Source: Filobasidium wieringae
Lineage: Eukaryota; Basidiomycota; Tremellomycetes; Filobasidiales; Filobasidiaceae
Direction of reading: 5' to 3'
Length of the DNA stretch: 64,000 nucleotides
Assembly (NCBI GenBank): GCA_001600055.1
Contig: BCIV01000012.1
Span: forward strand, 496,474 to 560,473
The notes beneath the pieces were generated by a model that saw only the letters and a program-made list of their open reading frames with translations, was not told the DNA's origin and did no database searches. The position numbers were made by a program, and so were the translations under genes. This document shows, one piece after another, positions 34,101 through 45,857 of the stretch; positions within the stretch are counted from its first letter, which is position 1; the number at the start of each line of letters is the position of its first letter.

Positions 34101-36319
34101 AGCTCAAGCCCAAATGTGCGGTTTTTCGACCCAAAATGACGCTCCGTCTGTACAACTAAATTCTTTCATCGGATCATAGTTTGTGGCGCAGCTTCGAAGA
34201 GGAAATCGCGCGCTACTTTTCGGCGTGGCATCTGCCCTCACTTCGAGCAGAATTCGAAGCGTTCTTCCAACTCTCACAGGAGGATCAAATGATGACCACG
34301 TTAGGCACCCTATCGGTCATGCTCATGGTATGCTCATTGGCTGTCATGGTACGGGCGTCCGAAAAGGAGATCTTCGGGACAATATCTGTAGTTTCACCGG
34401 ACGCTACTCCCGAAGATGAAGATCTTACCTGTAGCAGGATGCAAAGCGAGCTTTATCGTAAGATTTAGCGTCTCGTAAACCCCAATCAGATTCTGAGTCC
34501 TCTGTTTTCAGTATCGGGTGCATATCAAGCATTACGCCTCTGCTCGTTCATGTCATCTCCGACTATATCTACAATCACTTCTGAAGTACGTTCAACCTTT
34601 GTACCCAGGATCGGACAACACTGATATACATCCTATAGATTATGATGGTCATATATCTGCTGAACTCAGAGAGAGCTTCAGACGCCTGGCCCGAGCTAGG
34701 AATCGTCATTCGGCAGGCTGTAGCTATGGGACTACATATAGATCCTCTCCAACTTTATCCGGACCTCTCTATCAGAGATGCAGAGGTACGGCGACGCGTT
34801 TGGTAAGCAGGAGATGTCGAATGCAAGCCGAGATGCGGGTATCTAATCAGGCTCTTCAGGTGGACTATTGCCGGCTTGGACGCCCTGTTGTGCCTCAGCT
34901 TAGGCCGACCGTCTGCAATCAGTTATCATACCACCAAGCTACCTCAAGATTGGCCCGATCAGGATCTGTCTAATCATCTGGATCCAGCATCAGAACAGAT
35001 CGCGACCGGCGAAACTACCGAGTTCACATATCACAGTTGCTATTTCGCTTTGACGATTCCTAGTTTCGATATTTTGGGTCGCGTCTTCCGCCAAGATCAT
35101 AGATACGCGAGACGAACTAGAACATCAGGCGTTCGCGACTGGTTTTCTCCCCCAGCCCCGGAGGATCCCGATGCTGACAACCTCGAAGGAGCTTTCACGT
35201 ACGATGACGCACTGAGACTCGACAGTGATATAGTGTCTTGGTACTCCTTAGTTCCCTCAGGAATGAGATTTGATCCAGAATTGGATACTCCTGAAGTTCT
35301 AGTGAACTCACGTCCGCAGTGGCAAATCAACCAAACGCTGGCTCTATGCGTGAAGATGCAGATGACTCGCCTGATTCTACACCGTCCATATCTAAGGATA
35401 GATCCCGCTGCCTATGCCCATTCCAGCGAAATTTGCTTTGATGCAGCGCATTCTATATTAGCAGCCTTCAGAGCGATGTCCGCCACCAAGAGTTCTGTAG
35501 CATGGAGCTGGTAAGTTTCCGATTTACGATTCCCTGGAAACTATACTAAAGACCAATGCGAATTTTTAGGTGGACCATGAGTCTCAGAGCGTTCCATGCA
35601 GGGGTAAGTCGGAAGATATCGGCTTTATACTTGAACCGCTGACCAATGAACGCTGCGACAGACCGTCTGCGCTTTTCTTGCGATACGTCAACCTGATAAT
35701 CCCATCGCAAGCCAATGCCTCGTTAGTTGAACGATTTGCAATAGCCTATACTTAGTCGATATTGATTCAAATCACTTTCTTTTCAGGACGACATCCGTGG
35801 GGCTATCACCATATTCGCTGGCCGTTTGAGGACCTGGTTGAAAGCTCACCCGGTGCAAGGCCATCTGTGCCAAGGCTTGATATCGCTTGAACGCCTGGCA
35901 GCGTAAGATGATTAGCTTTGTTGCGTTGTTCCGGGGCTGACATTGCGTCGTGCAGTACCGCAATTCGGCTGTCGCAGAGATCTGCAAGTAATAGACCAAC
36001 ATCTGCTCGCTACTTCAATAAATCCCATATACAAGCTTTCCCGTCCTTGAACAATATACCAACATCTCCCAACCATAACATCCTGCCTACCCCTGGCAGT
36101 TCCCTAGCGCTTAACATGACGGGTAGATTGCCAGAGGAAATAGATCCTACCCCATTCCAACACGTTTTTCCTGTCACGCAACGGAGCGCTGTCATGGAAA
36201 ACGCCGCTGGTGCAAGAGGAGCTGCCGATGCGATGGCCCTGCCGCAGTTCTGGTCTGACGTTTTTGGTCTACCTATGGAAGAGGATCGGACTGATCCCAA
36301 TCCTTTGTTAGCATTGTGA
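31116..36319 (+). CDS. large Zn2Cys6 fungal transcription factor
   Basis: The protein is a nuclear DNA-binding regulator. The first exon encodes some 680 residues of low-complexity Ser/Pro/Asn/Gln-rich sequence (MTPPSASPHRNLPAPKSG onward), probably disordered activation or docking sequence. The Zn2Cys6 cluster follows, split by an intron: SCLPCHQNKRK joined to CDRKKPCSRCKALGLTGSC, with spacing C-x2-C-x6-C-x5-C-x2-C-x7-C. A coiled-coil dimer segment (DHLRDRIAELEQVVRELRQK) comes next. The rest has features of the fungal-specific transcription factor domain (for example RRLARARNRH, VDYCRLGRPV, TLALCVKMQMTRLILHRPYL), through many small introns, to TGA at 36317-36319. ATG 31116 is the first in the open frame. 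Target genes cannot be read from sequence. It converges on the chromodomain gene with 48 bases between stops. Confidence 0.88.
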
Positions 36320-36367
36320 ATTTGATGCAATATATCAGATGTATCATAGCTAGTTATGTATGACCGA

Positions 36368-39300
36368 TCATGATCCGCATCGCAACAATTTCTCGAGCAT
36401 GTCCTCATCTACACATTCTATGTCTTGCATCGACATGGCTGGGGATCCAACCGTTGACAGCACGTAAGACTTGGGAAATCTCCAATTGATCGGATGATTT
36501 CTCCGTCGTCGAAAGTCATTTAGTCCAACCATCTCCAGACTCTGCGCTTTCTTGCAGACCGATTCTCGAGAATCCATCAGAACGCCGAGTTCTCGAGCTG
36601 ACAACCCAATATGTATGTGAGCGCTAGCAGCTGTGACTTTTTGCTTGAAGGTCCGGGCCGAATCAAGTGCCTGAATTGCCGACAGCCGCTCTAATCGGTC
36701 TGCTTGCGAGATAGGTAGGGTAAATAACAGTTCAGGCAGAGAGTCCAACGACAGGTCTTCCGAATGGCTATTCCTTCCGGTAAGGAGTAACAAAGCTTGA
36801 GGTTGCGTATATGCATACCATCCAGGGAAAGTTTCGACTAATTTCAAAAGGACTCGCAGCCGGGCGAGACAATTCTTTTCGATAAGCCAAGAAGGAGAGA
36901 TGTAAACTAATCCACCTGCGATGTCGAGCACCTTCTGCGGGCCCCAAAGGTGTTGATGCGTTGAAGACGGGCCGTAAAGCCAGAATTCGGTCCCTGCGTC
37001 TACCGCTGCTCGCAAATTCTTCACGGAGCTCAACTTAGTCAAAGCCGCCTCGTCCAAAAGGATCGCGTGAGATCGCTCGCCGTGCGAGAGAGATTCAAAG
37101 CCAATGAGACCAAGATCGGCCTTGACCGCATCACGCATAAGGCTGCCCATCACAGTAATTCGTTTGCCTTCAAGGTCGCGTAAGAATGATCCAGTAATTC
37201 CAAGACTGCCAAGCCTTGTACCAGGATATATGTCGGAAACGGTGATATGTCGCAGCATTGACTTTACGGGTTGGTAGAAATTTCCAGATTGAATAGGGTT
37301 CTTTCCGAAATCGATTCTCAGAAATACTGCAGCGAGCCCATGGGAAGACAGAACCGAAGGAGGGGTTGGGAAGCACGATGCTGTTCTAGAAGCAGTGCTG
37401 TACAATAGCACACCAATTCCCGGCTGATATTGAGCGACTGCGATCTGGAAATGTCCATCGAAGTTAGGGTTGTTACGCCACAACGATCGACCTGAAATTG
37501 CTCACTCCTTCGTCCAGTTGAGAACGATCCAGCTCGCTTATGAAGTGACTCAACTGCTTGTTGTCTTTCGCTGTGGAGGCGCTGGCCATTGCATGGGCAA
37601 TAACACTTCGATGTAAAGCGATCTTTTGGATGGCTCCTTGGCTTAATACCCGACAAATCTCTATTGGGCGGCTCTGGTCATCTGCCAAAGTGAGAAGAGA
37701 TCTGGTTGGGTTATTTCTGGTATCACTCAATACCACATGTAGAGTGCAATCGAACAGAGGCCAGCTTTGGCTCGATCCAGGTAGTCGAAGTGAAACACTA
37801 GATTTAACGATACGCTCCGCCTCAAACCGTGACGGGGTCCGATCCGCTGATAAGGCATTTGATCTCTCAGATCGAACAACGCTATCGCTAGGTGGAGGAG
37901 AAATAGCAGTCGGCAAGACTGGTATTGGAGGGACACGGGCTGGTACGTCCCTTAACTCTAAGATTGGCACTGATGGTTCTTGCGGAACATGTAGAGGGGA
38001 AGAGGGCGGCGGAGGTGGTGGTGGCAATGAGGGTACCACAGGTATCGACACGCGTGATGTTTGTGCTGGCGCTGGATCGCTGGCTTGATCTCCGGCGCTC
38101 GCTCTGCCGGCTCGTTCCCAAATCGGCCTATGGTCCTTCACTACGGGCTGCTGCTCTCCTTCTTCATCTCCTTCAGCCATGAAAAGGGGCGTCGATAGGT
38201 CATCTGGAGGCACCGAAGTAGGCGGAGGTGATGGGACCTGTTGATCACATACGTTGGCAGTACTAAATTGGGCAGGCTCTTCCGTCGCTTCAGGACTCAG
38301 AATCCGTCTCGGTTTTCCTGAGGGCTCGACCTTGATCTGCACTGCGGCAGTCGCGGTCTGCTCATCTCGTTCCGAAACGGTAGGATCCTGTACCGCCCCT
38401 GTCCTTCTAGCTGCCTTTTTCTTCTTAAGCTTCTCCAACATCAGCCGCTTGGTCTCCTTCACTTCAGTAGCGGCTTTTTCGATGTTATTGGGAGATTCGC
38501 TCCTGCGCCTCTTCTTCTTCTTTTTTCTTGGAGGAGACGGGGAACGCTCTGATAGATCCTCCTCATCAGAGCTGTCGTCAGGCAGAAAGGGTAAACCCCT
38601 TCTACCGCATTCTTCCGTCTTGTCGCCAAGGTCTATCTTTGTCCGTTGTATCCACCATACCAAATTCGTTCGGATCACCCTATCCCTATCGTCATCAGGG
38701 CCCCTCTTTAAGACGGCATCTACCTTTCGCTTCTCGTCGCGATACCTCCGTAAAGCTGATCTGTACCATTTGACTGCCACATTCAACGATGTCATTAGCA
38801 TTATGACCCAACAAATCAATCATCGCGACATACCCAGTAGTTGCGGAGGACACATTTGGCAGTCACCCTTCTTGCCAGTCGGCTCTGAGGGGTGAGCTTT
38901 ACGATTGATAGAAGAGCCTCTAGCTCTTGGAGTCTCAGCATGAGCCCAAAACTCGGCCACAAAATTCCCGACTTCCCCAAACATGTCTGCAGTGATCGGG
39001 TATTCCGCGGACGTCTGGGTTTGGGTATACCCGTGCCATTGAATCGTATAGTGCCATGCGAGACCTGGCTTATTTCGGCTAGGAGCGAAATTTCGATATG
39101 TTGCGCACAAGATGGCATCTGAAAGTGGCGAGATTGAGGGCTAGGCATCGAAAGTATAAAACCGCGAGATGTATTACACTCACCAACCACATATTCGGCT
39201 TCCTCGTTCGGCGCGGGTGCATTGTCGTCGTTGGGTGTCCCCTCGACTTCACTGTCATCTTCAACCTTGAATATGGGTCTCTTTTTCTTCTTTTTCCGTT

Positions 39301-39424
39301 TTTTCGTGCCATCTGTGGTACTTGTAGATTTAGGTACTGAAGGCCCTGCTTCTGCATTCCCGTTTAGTGCGCTCGAATGCAATCCTGCGGGAACCTGCAG
39401 GTTTTGAGGAGGATCGTGACTCAT
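36368..39424 (-). CDS. large chromodomain protein, possibly Chp1-like
   Basis: The N-terminus (MSHDPPQNLQVPAGLHSSAL) is followed by a lysine-rich block (KKRKKKKKRP) and an acidic lead-in to a chromodomain: EEAEYVVDAILCATYR, then WHYTIQWHGYTQTQTSAEYP and FVAEFWAHAE. The aromatic-cage positions Y (EYVV), W (IQW) and Y (HGY) are kept; the usual TWEP is not. Chromodomains of this kind read methylated histone H3. A long, charged, Pro-rich middle (two KKKKK tracts) leads to a structured C-terminal half with SWPLFDCTLHVVLSD, LAAVFLRIDFGKNP and GGLVYISPSWLIE. The last resembles a PIN-like stretch I recall from fungal Chp1-type proteins, only a hint. Introns were checked at the chromodomain (EYVV-DAIL) and before IAVAQYQPG. 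It is divergent from the PDI gene. Confidence 0.7.
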
Positions 39425-39803
39425 GGTCTATCTTATGTGACGGGTAAGCGATCTATTGAACGTGTTAACGCGGGTCGTCACTGTGTAACTGAATGCTGCT
39501 CGTTGGAGTGTTATTCTGGTATATCTTGTAGGTTGTAGATTGTGGATTGTGGATTACTACTGGCTACTGGCTACTGGAGCTACTGGAATGATTTCCTGAT
39601 ATTGCTGATGCCGGAGCGCTGAAATTGCTGATTGACATGAAGTCCGGTGTCGAGGCGTAGATCAGAACGCATGATCTACGTATGGCAAAATGCATAAGTC
39701 GCTGCCATATACCATAACCGAAGAAATAAGGAACCCTCGACAGTCTGGCCAGTCTAGACGTTGCTGCGTCCATCCGATACATTTCCAGTTGTCCTTCAAC
39801 TTC
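39425..39803. promoter_or_regulatory. divergent promoter region with tandem 7-base repeats
   Basis: The spacer between the chromodomain and PDI genes carries a short run of GATTGTG units (39538-39555) followed by four CTACTGG units (39557-39563, 39564-39570, 39571-39577, 39580-39586). Such runs are prone to copy-number change. Otherwise no motif was recognised. Confidence 0.55.
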
Positions 39804-42349
39804 ATGATGATATTGGGACCGAGCGCCGTCATCCTTTTGGCGGCAGGGTTCTTGCAAACAGCTTTGGCTGCACTACCAGGTGTAGTGGAAGCTGCTCATC
39901 AACTGACCGCCGATAACTGGAAGGAGAAAACCCAGAATGGATTATGGTAAGGAATCCATCGCAGAATGTATGGCATATCTGAACCCTCATAGCGATGATC
40001 TATCAGGTTGGTCGAGCATTTTAGTCCAGGATGTGAGCAGATAAACACTGCACATTGAACGATCGCTGATCGTAGCGACTTAATCAAAGGCGGTCACTGC
40101 AGAGCCTTCGCTCCAACGTACGAACAGCTGGCGTTGGAAAACAAACATCTGGAGTCCAGTAGAGGCATATTCCTGGGCCAGATCAATTGCCAGATCCAAG
40201 GTGGTAAGCTCACACGCCTTCTATCGACATGTATGTCAAGCTGACTTATTCGATAGATCTCTGCAACTCGCATGAGATCAAGTTCTGTTAGTGACTTCGC
40301 ACATCCATAGTATAAGGCATTTTCATCGAACTTCCTCGTAGATCCCCAAATTAAGCTCTACAGAAGCTCGCAAGAGGTCGCTCAATATACCGGGGACCGG
40401 TCTTACTCCCACTTGACTCAGTATATCGATGAAGAGTCCACCGTGTTCGCCCGGGGTTTGTCTCAGTCCAAAGAGAATATCGTCCATTTGAAAGGGCATG
40501 TACTGGATGGTGCGACTGCTACTGCTTCCGCTTATCCCCAGGCTTCGGCCCCAAGCGGCCCAAATGTTTCAGGCCAGAGCGCCAATCTGGATCAAAACAG
40601 CTTGGAACGGATGCTAGAAGAGGGACCTGCGTTCATCAAATTCTATGCCCCCTGGTGCGGACAGTGAGTACAGAAATGCTTTATCTTTCAGACATCGATT
40701 GACCGCTGATTCGCTCATCGTAGCTGTAAAAAACTTGCTCCAAGTAAGCTATTTGTCTGAGACGTTACGGCTCGCGTTCGATCGCTGCTGATATCACTTT
40801 ACAGCTTGGTCAGCCTTGGCTACAGCAATGCAGAACAAGCTCAATATTGCGGAAGTCAATTGCGAAGCACTACCGGACATTTGCAATAAGCATAATATCA
40901 AGGGGTACCCTACGTTGCTTCTGTGAGTCCAAACTGCTGACACCGATTGTGTCATAACTCGAATTGGACCGTACATACGACAGTTACCAAGCTGGTATTG
41001 CTAAGCCCTACAACGGCGCGAGGAAACTAGACAAGATGACCGAGTTTGCGTCAAGTGCTTTAAAGGCGTAAGTCTGGCAGTGCGGGTCTCATAGCTCATA
41101 AGTCAGTAACTCATGGAATAGATGGAAGTAGGATGGAGTTCACTCACATAGAAGCAAACCACTTGCCGCATATCCGGAAGGAGAATGAGGTTTATTTTTT
41201 GCACCTCCAGACTTTCAGCTCGAAAACAAATGATCTGGTTCGTTTGTTTACTCTCCTCCTTTGTATAATGAACTCATAGTTTGTTCTTACTAAAGGCTAC
41301 CGTAAAACAAACCGGGCAATTCCAGATCGGAGCTGCCGCTTTCTTCGAATCTTCAGATCCCGCCATCTTTACCTCTACTGGAATCGAACCGACGCGAGGC
41401 AGTGTCCTGGCAGCGTTTAAAGGCAATTCTACCAAGCCAGTCGGCGCATTCTATTTCGATAGCGATGATTCCAGAGACAAGCAGAGCGTCGAACATTTCA
41501 TATTGAGGCACAAATATTCTTTCGTCACCAAACTAACCTCAGACAACCAAGATGAATTGTTCACTTCGCCAACTCGGCCCTTGATCGTCCTGGCTGCTAT
41601 GAAAGTCTCGGGGCGGAACGACAACGAGTTGGAGGTGGATCTCAAGAAATATGAGACTATCGCTCGGGCCTGGGTCAAAGGAGGACGGCCGTTTGTACAG
41701 CCTGTCCATTTCGTCTGGGTAGACGCGGATAAGCAGCGCAAATGGCTCAAAAGCACATATGGGTCAGTCTGAGTTTACGCCACTCTAGGTCCTCTTACCG
41801 ACTTTTTCCCGCAGCATGAACTTGAAAAAATTGCCAGCGGTCGTCGTTGTTGATCCACCTGTGAGTGATGAGCGTCGAGAGGCGCAGGCTTAGCATTACT
41901 AAGGAAGCCCTTTGTATGCCCTGTACATAGTTGAATGAGTACTACGATACGACTCTCGAACGAGAAGGGACCGCTTTTGATGGGGCGAGCATATTTTCTA
42001 CTCTGGAAGGGCTTTATCAACATTTCCTTGTCCCTAAAGCGGGAGGATCTGCCTTAGAGAGAGGGTCGAAGGTTAGTCATTTGAAGGCTGATATTCACGT
42101 CAGCGCACTTACTGTACCGGATCTTTCAGCAATTTGAAGCCGGACTGATGGGGATCATGGTAAGCTACTTGATCTCCCCGTGACTGGCTGTTCAGTCGAT
42201 ACTCATCTGCCTCAAAATAGATGGCAATCGGGCATCACCCTTTCTGGGCGTTCTTCATCTCTGCGTGTATAGTGGCGTTCTTGATCTTTGGTCTTGGTCG
42301 AGTAGTAGAGCACGATCTGACGAAAAACGGAAACGCTAGACTGGACTGA
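39804..42349 (+). CDS. membrane-anchored protein disulfide isomerase (two thioredoxin domains)
   Basis: The protein acts in the ER lumen in oxidative folding. A signal peptide (MMILGPSAVILLAAGFLQTA) leads to a first thioredoxin domain, whose spliced active site is FSPGCGHCRAFAPTYEQLA. A second active site reads KFYAPWCGHCKKLAPTWSA, followed by NIAEVNCEALPDICNKHNIK and GYPTLLL. Both sites are CGHC, the oxidising PDI type. A large third region (ATVKQTGQFQIGAAAFF, VHFVWVDADKQRKWL) probably contains redox-inactive thioredoxin folds. Near the end a transmembrane helix (FWAFFISACIVAFLIFGLG) is followed by a short tail, KNGNARLD, with no HDEL signal, so it is held in the ER membrane like TMX-type PDIs. 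Introns interrupt both CGHC motifs. ATG 39804 precedes the signal peptide; the next codon is also ATG. Confidence 0.88.
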
Positions 42350-43513
42350 TGTATATTGATTGGTTCTTGTAATGATTGTATGTTTTTGACCGGAATTTGA
42401 AAAGAAGGCGCCTAATCCTCGTTCGATCCCATGGACTAATTAATACTTGTTCTTCAGGAGTAGTTGTACAGGACGATTGGCAATCTAGGTCATTCTTGAC
42501 AGATGTGGCGGTAGATGCTCCATGGATGTATGTCAGAGAAGGACCCAGTATACGATTCGAAAAACTGCACGGTCGCCATTGGATACATACCTCTTTTCGT
42601 TCAAGTTAGCAATCGGTGCGCAGTGGAACGTCTGGCACGTCATACCCACCGAAGCATCGAACATAGCATCTTTATTCGACCTTCTGACTTCTGTAGGTAG
42701 ACACGAATGTTTTATTGTTTGCACGGCAGAGAAGGGTAGCGAAATCTTTCTTCCCAAGCCAAAACCGTATTTGTTGCATCACACACTGAATGTCAAGGAG
42801 TACGAGGTTGCATTTGGCTTGATGGAAGGGTTGAGCTGACCTGAAGCGCGTCCCACGGGTGTAACAATCTTCGATCAAGGAGACAGCCGATCACTGGTCG
42901 AAGGAAGTTGCGAGCTCGCAGGGGGATCTTCGGACTCAAACCCCCATATCGAACTCGGCCGAACGCAAGGGGTAAATTAGTGGAGCTGGTGCTGACCGAC
43001 TTCCGTGGAAGCCACTAACGATCGGCTAAACGAGGGTCTTCGCTCCTGGCCTTTGTCACGAATGTGATGGATTTGCGCGTCGTCTGATGTGATTAGGTTT
43101 CAGTCGGCGGGACAAAGGCGTTTCAGGACGCAACCGATCAAGATCAGGGATATGAAACGCGCCTTTTAGAAGTGTACATCCGCCAAAGGAGGTCATCCGT
43201 GTGTGCCTTCCTGTGCCAAAGGACAGGAAGAAAGGGTAATTGCGTATCACGGTATCACAGATCACAACAAATCAATCATCAATCATTCAATGCATTCAAT
43301 CAACAAACTAAATCGTGTATATATAAACGCGTGGCTTTCGGTCTGTCATGTGTCATGACCACATGTCCATCTCATGCCAATCATATCTCTAACTCTTCCC
43401 TCTTCTTAACGCTTCTTAAGGTCAAAGACTCGACATCCATTCGTTACTACACAGGATTGACTCCTTGACACGCCTCACATTCCTTCAAACCTCGCTTCTC
43501 GCCTTTCGTTGAC
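42350..43513. other. intergenic region before the DUF1996 gene
   Basis: This 1.16-kb gap has no supported gene. A plus-strand frame from ATG 42522 to 42839 (105 codons, LFSFKLAIGAQWNVWHVIP and so on) is the longest with an ATG. It overlaps another frame open at 42376-42609 and resembles no family; it could be an exon, but I cannot support it. A TATA-like TATATATAAA at 43318-43327 lies 187 bases before the DUF1996 ATG. Confidence 0.45.
43318..43327 (+). promoter_or_regulatory. TATA-like box upstream of the DUF1996 gene
   Basis: TATATATAAA followed by GC-richer DNA, 187 bases upstream of the ATG at 43514, fits a TATA element with a medium-length 5' leader. It has not been tied to a transcription start. 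Confidence 0.4.
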
Positions 43514-45454
43514 ATGACTGCATCCATCAAGATCCTCGTAGCCCTGGCGGCTTTCCTGACCTCGGTACAGGCGATCCATTTCCTGACAGGATTCCCAGCC
43601 CTCGTAGATACCAGGCTCGACCCGGTCAGATCTGCAGGCAAAGCCGCGTCTCACGTTCATCGCATCGTCGGAGCTAGCAGTCTCGCAGAAAGCGTGACCT
43701 ACGAAGATTTGCGGAACGCAGATTGCACAGGAGCGGAAGTCGCTGACGACAAGTCGTTGTACTGGCAGCCGACACTGTACTATCAGTGGAAGAATGGCAC
43801 GTTTCAAGCACTTCAGCCAACATGGGGTCTCAAAGTTTACTGGTTTAGTAGAAAGGACTCGAGTGAAACCTTCACTGATATACCTGGTATGTGATCGATA
43901 TCGAGAATTCTGTTCTTCTGCTTCAAGAGATTGACTCGCCGCTTCCACAAGGCGGTCTCCGTATGATCACTGGTGATCCAAACAAGAGAACGATGAACGA
44001 TACCACCGATTCGGAAGACAGCTACAACACTATGATCGGTTATTGCGCAGGTGGAGCGCAATGCGTCGGAGGATCTCCTACCCTGCATGCTTTCGAAGAC
44101 CTTAAACAGTACAAACCGGACGTGGTCAGATTGCAGACTTACTTTCCCAGCTGTTGGAATGGTGTGGATCTCGATTCGTACGTCGCACTTAAGCTCGCTT
44201 GAATGTCAGCGATCTCGACTGAGCGTCGTCCATATAGGCCGGATCATATGTCACATGTTATGCATTGGCCTACCTCAAGCCCCTGCCCTAATGGTTTCAA
44301 GCGGATCCCTACTACCTTCCTTGAAGGAGAGTACGGAGTTGGAGATATCCCTTGGACGACCGAAGGGGCTTTGACGTTATCCAACGGGGATCAGACGGGT
44401 TATAGCGTTCACGTAAGCTAGCCTTCTCCGCTTGCATGATATGCATCGTATCCATTTCGTTCTGACCATAAACATGATGTACTCTTCAGGGCGATTTCAT
44501 CAGCGGATGGAGCGAAGGTGATGGTTCAGGCAATTCCCTGCTTTCTCGAGCGATGGTAGAATGTACCATTATGGATGGGGGTACGGGAGATCAGCCCATA
44601 AGCGCTCGAATCGCACTGATGCGCAGATTTTGACTTGTTGACAGCCGCGAAAGATTGTCCCCTTCTCGAGATGAAGAATACTAGTAAATGCTCTCCATTA
44701 CGAGTAGTACAGGAGGTAGGTCACAAATTTTTGGGGCATCCAAACTCCAGATCTATCGCTGATGGAGAGGTAATTTCCAGGACGTCGGCCACAAGAACCT
44801 TCTGGCGAAATTGCCAGGAAACAATCCCGTCTGGACTGCTGCTGAAGGCAAACCTATACTGGCTTATACGGAGACATCCGCTATCGTCGATTTTGCTGAT
44901 TGGGCTTATGGTGAGGCTTCTAGGGAATCTATCGACTGTTGAAAGGCCGCTGATGATAGCTGATTGTGAGTATAGGGAAGGATGCTAAGCCCAATCAGGC
45001 TCCTATTCCTGGTCCCTCAACCAATGGCACTATCGCAACTATCAATTCTTCAGCCGCTGCATCAACTCTTTCATCTTCATCAGATTCAACCGCCTCTCTG
45101 CCAGCCTCTACCGGATTGAGCAGTATCTCCGATACATCGTCTTCTTCGGTGACGGATTCTGCTACAACCTCGGATCCAGTCCTTTCGTCCTCTTCGACTG
45201 CTACGGTCACTTCTGCCATTGCCTCTGCTGCAAACACTACATCTACCGCTGCTGCAAGCACGATCTCCTCTGCTTCCTCGGCAAACACTGTCAAGACTAG
45301 CCGGACCCATCGTTGGTCTCGACCTACTTCAAAGGTCCTCATCGGCAATCAGGCAGTCGCGATCCAGACGGGCATTAGTGCTTCCGCGCTACCTTCGCAA
45401 ACCGCTCGTGCTTGTGGAGCCAAGCGTAGAAGGTCTTTCGGCGCTGTGAACTAA
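43514..45454 (+). CDS. secreted DUF1996-domain protein with Ser/Thr-rich tail
   Basis: DUF1996 proteins are fungal secreted or wall-associated proteins of unknown biochemical role. A signal peptide (MTASIKILVALAAFLTSVQA) is followed by family landmarks: SAGKAASHVHRIVGASS, SLYWQPTLYYQWKNGTFQAL, the Cys-containing TYFPSCWNGVDLDS, DHMSHVMHWPTSSPCPNGFK, FISGWSEGD, and KLPGNNPVWTAAEGKPI. After the domain comes a long Ser/Thr/Ala-rich stretch (about 100 residues), likely O-glycosylated, and a basic end (RACGAKRRRSFGAVN). There is no hydrophobic GPI-type tail, so it is probably released or bound non-covalently to the wall. At least five introns; verified joins include DIPG-GLRM and MDG-DFDLLTAAKD. 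Confidence 0.85.
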
Positions 45455-45857
45455 ACCAGTATCACGGGTAGAACAAGAGTATCCGCTAGCGGCTATCTCA
45501 CCCATGTCCTTGTGTTTGCTTGCTTGCTTTGTCACACCTTATGCAGATCGCTTATGCTCATTTTACCTATCCTTCAAACCGCGTAGAAAGTCGCTGAACC
45601 AAATTTGGCGCGAGTAGCTTCCGAAAATGTAAACAATCGGCTGCTCAGTAGCGTAATAGTAGTTGGTACATCTTACGCTCTGCACGATCTGCACATTCGG
45701 GATTCTTTGGACACTCTACGTAATCCCGTACCGAAGAAGTAGAATCCCCTTCTCAGATGTCACATTGATTGTCATACATTTGCGAAATCTACAAACCGAT
45801 AAAAGCCGTCAGCAGTCCACATCATTAGTCAAGCATCAACACAATACACCTCGCAAC
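45455..45857. other. intergenic, upstream of the TPX2-like gene
   Basis: These 403 bases lie between co-directional genes. They hold the DUF1996 3' region and the promoter of the next gene. Nothing distinctive was seen. Confidence 0.45.

Noticed and set aside
38254..38895. 213-codon plus-strand frame
   Set aside because: It is antisense to the charged middle of the chromodomain protein; Lys/Glu-rich coding gives Ser/Phe/Leu-rich shadows on the other strand.
42522..42839. 105-codon plus-strand frame
   Set aside because: Has an ATG but overlaps another open frame, has no family resemblance and no clear splice partners.
42935..42970. GGGGG...CCCCC stem near 42940
   Set aside because: The loop is too long for a tRNA T arm and no other tRNA arms were found around it.
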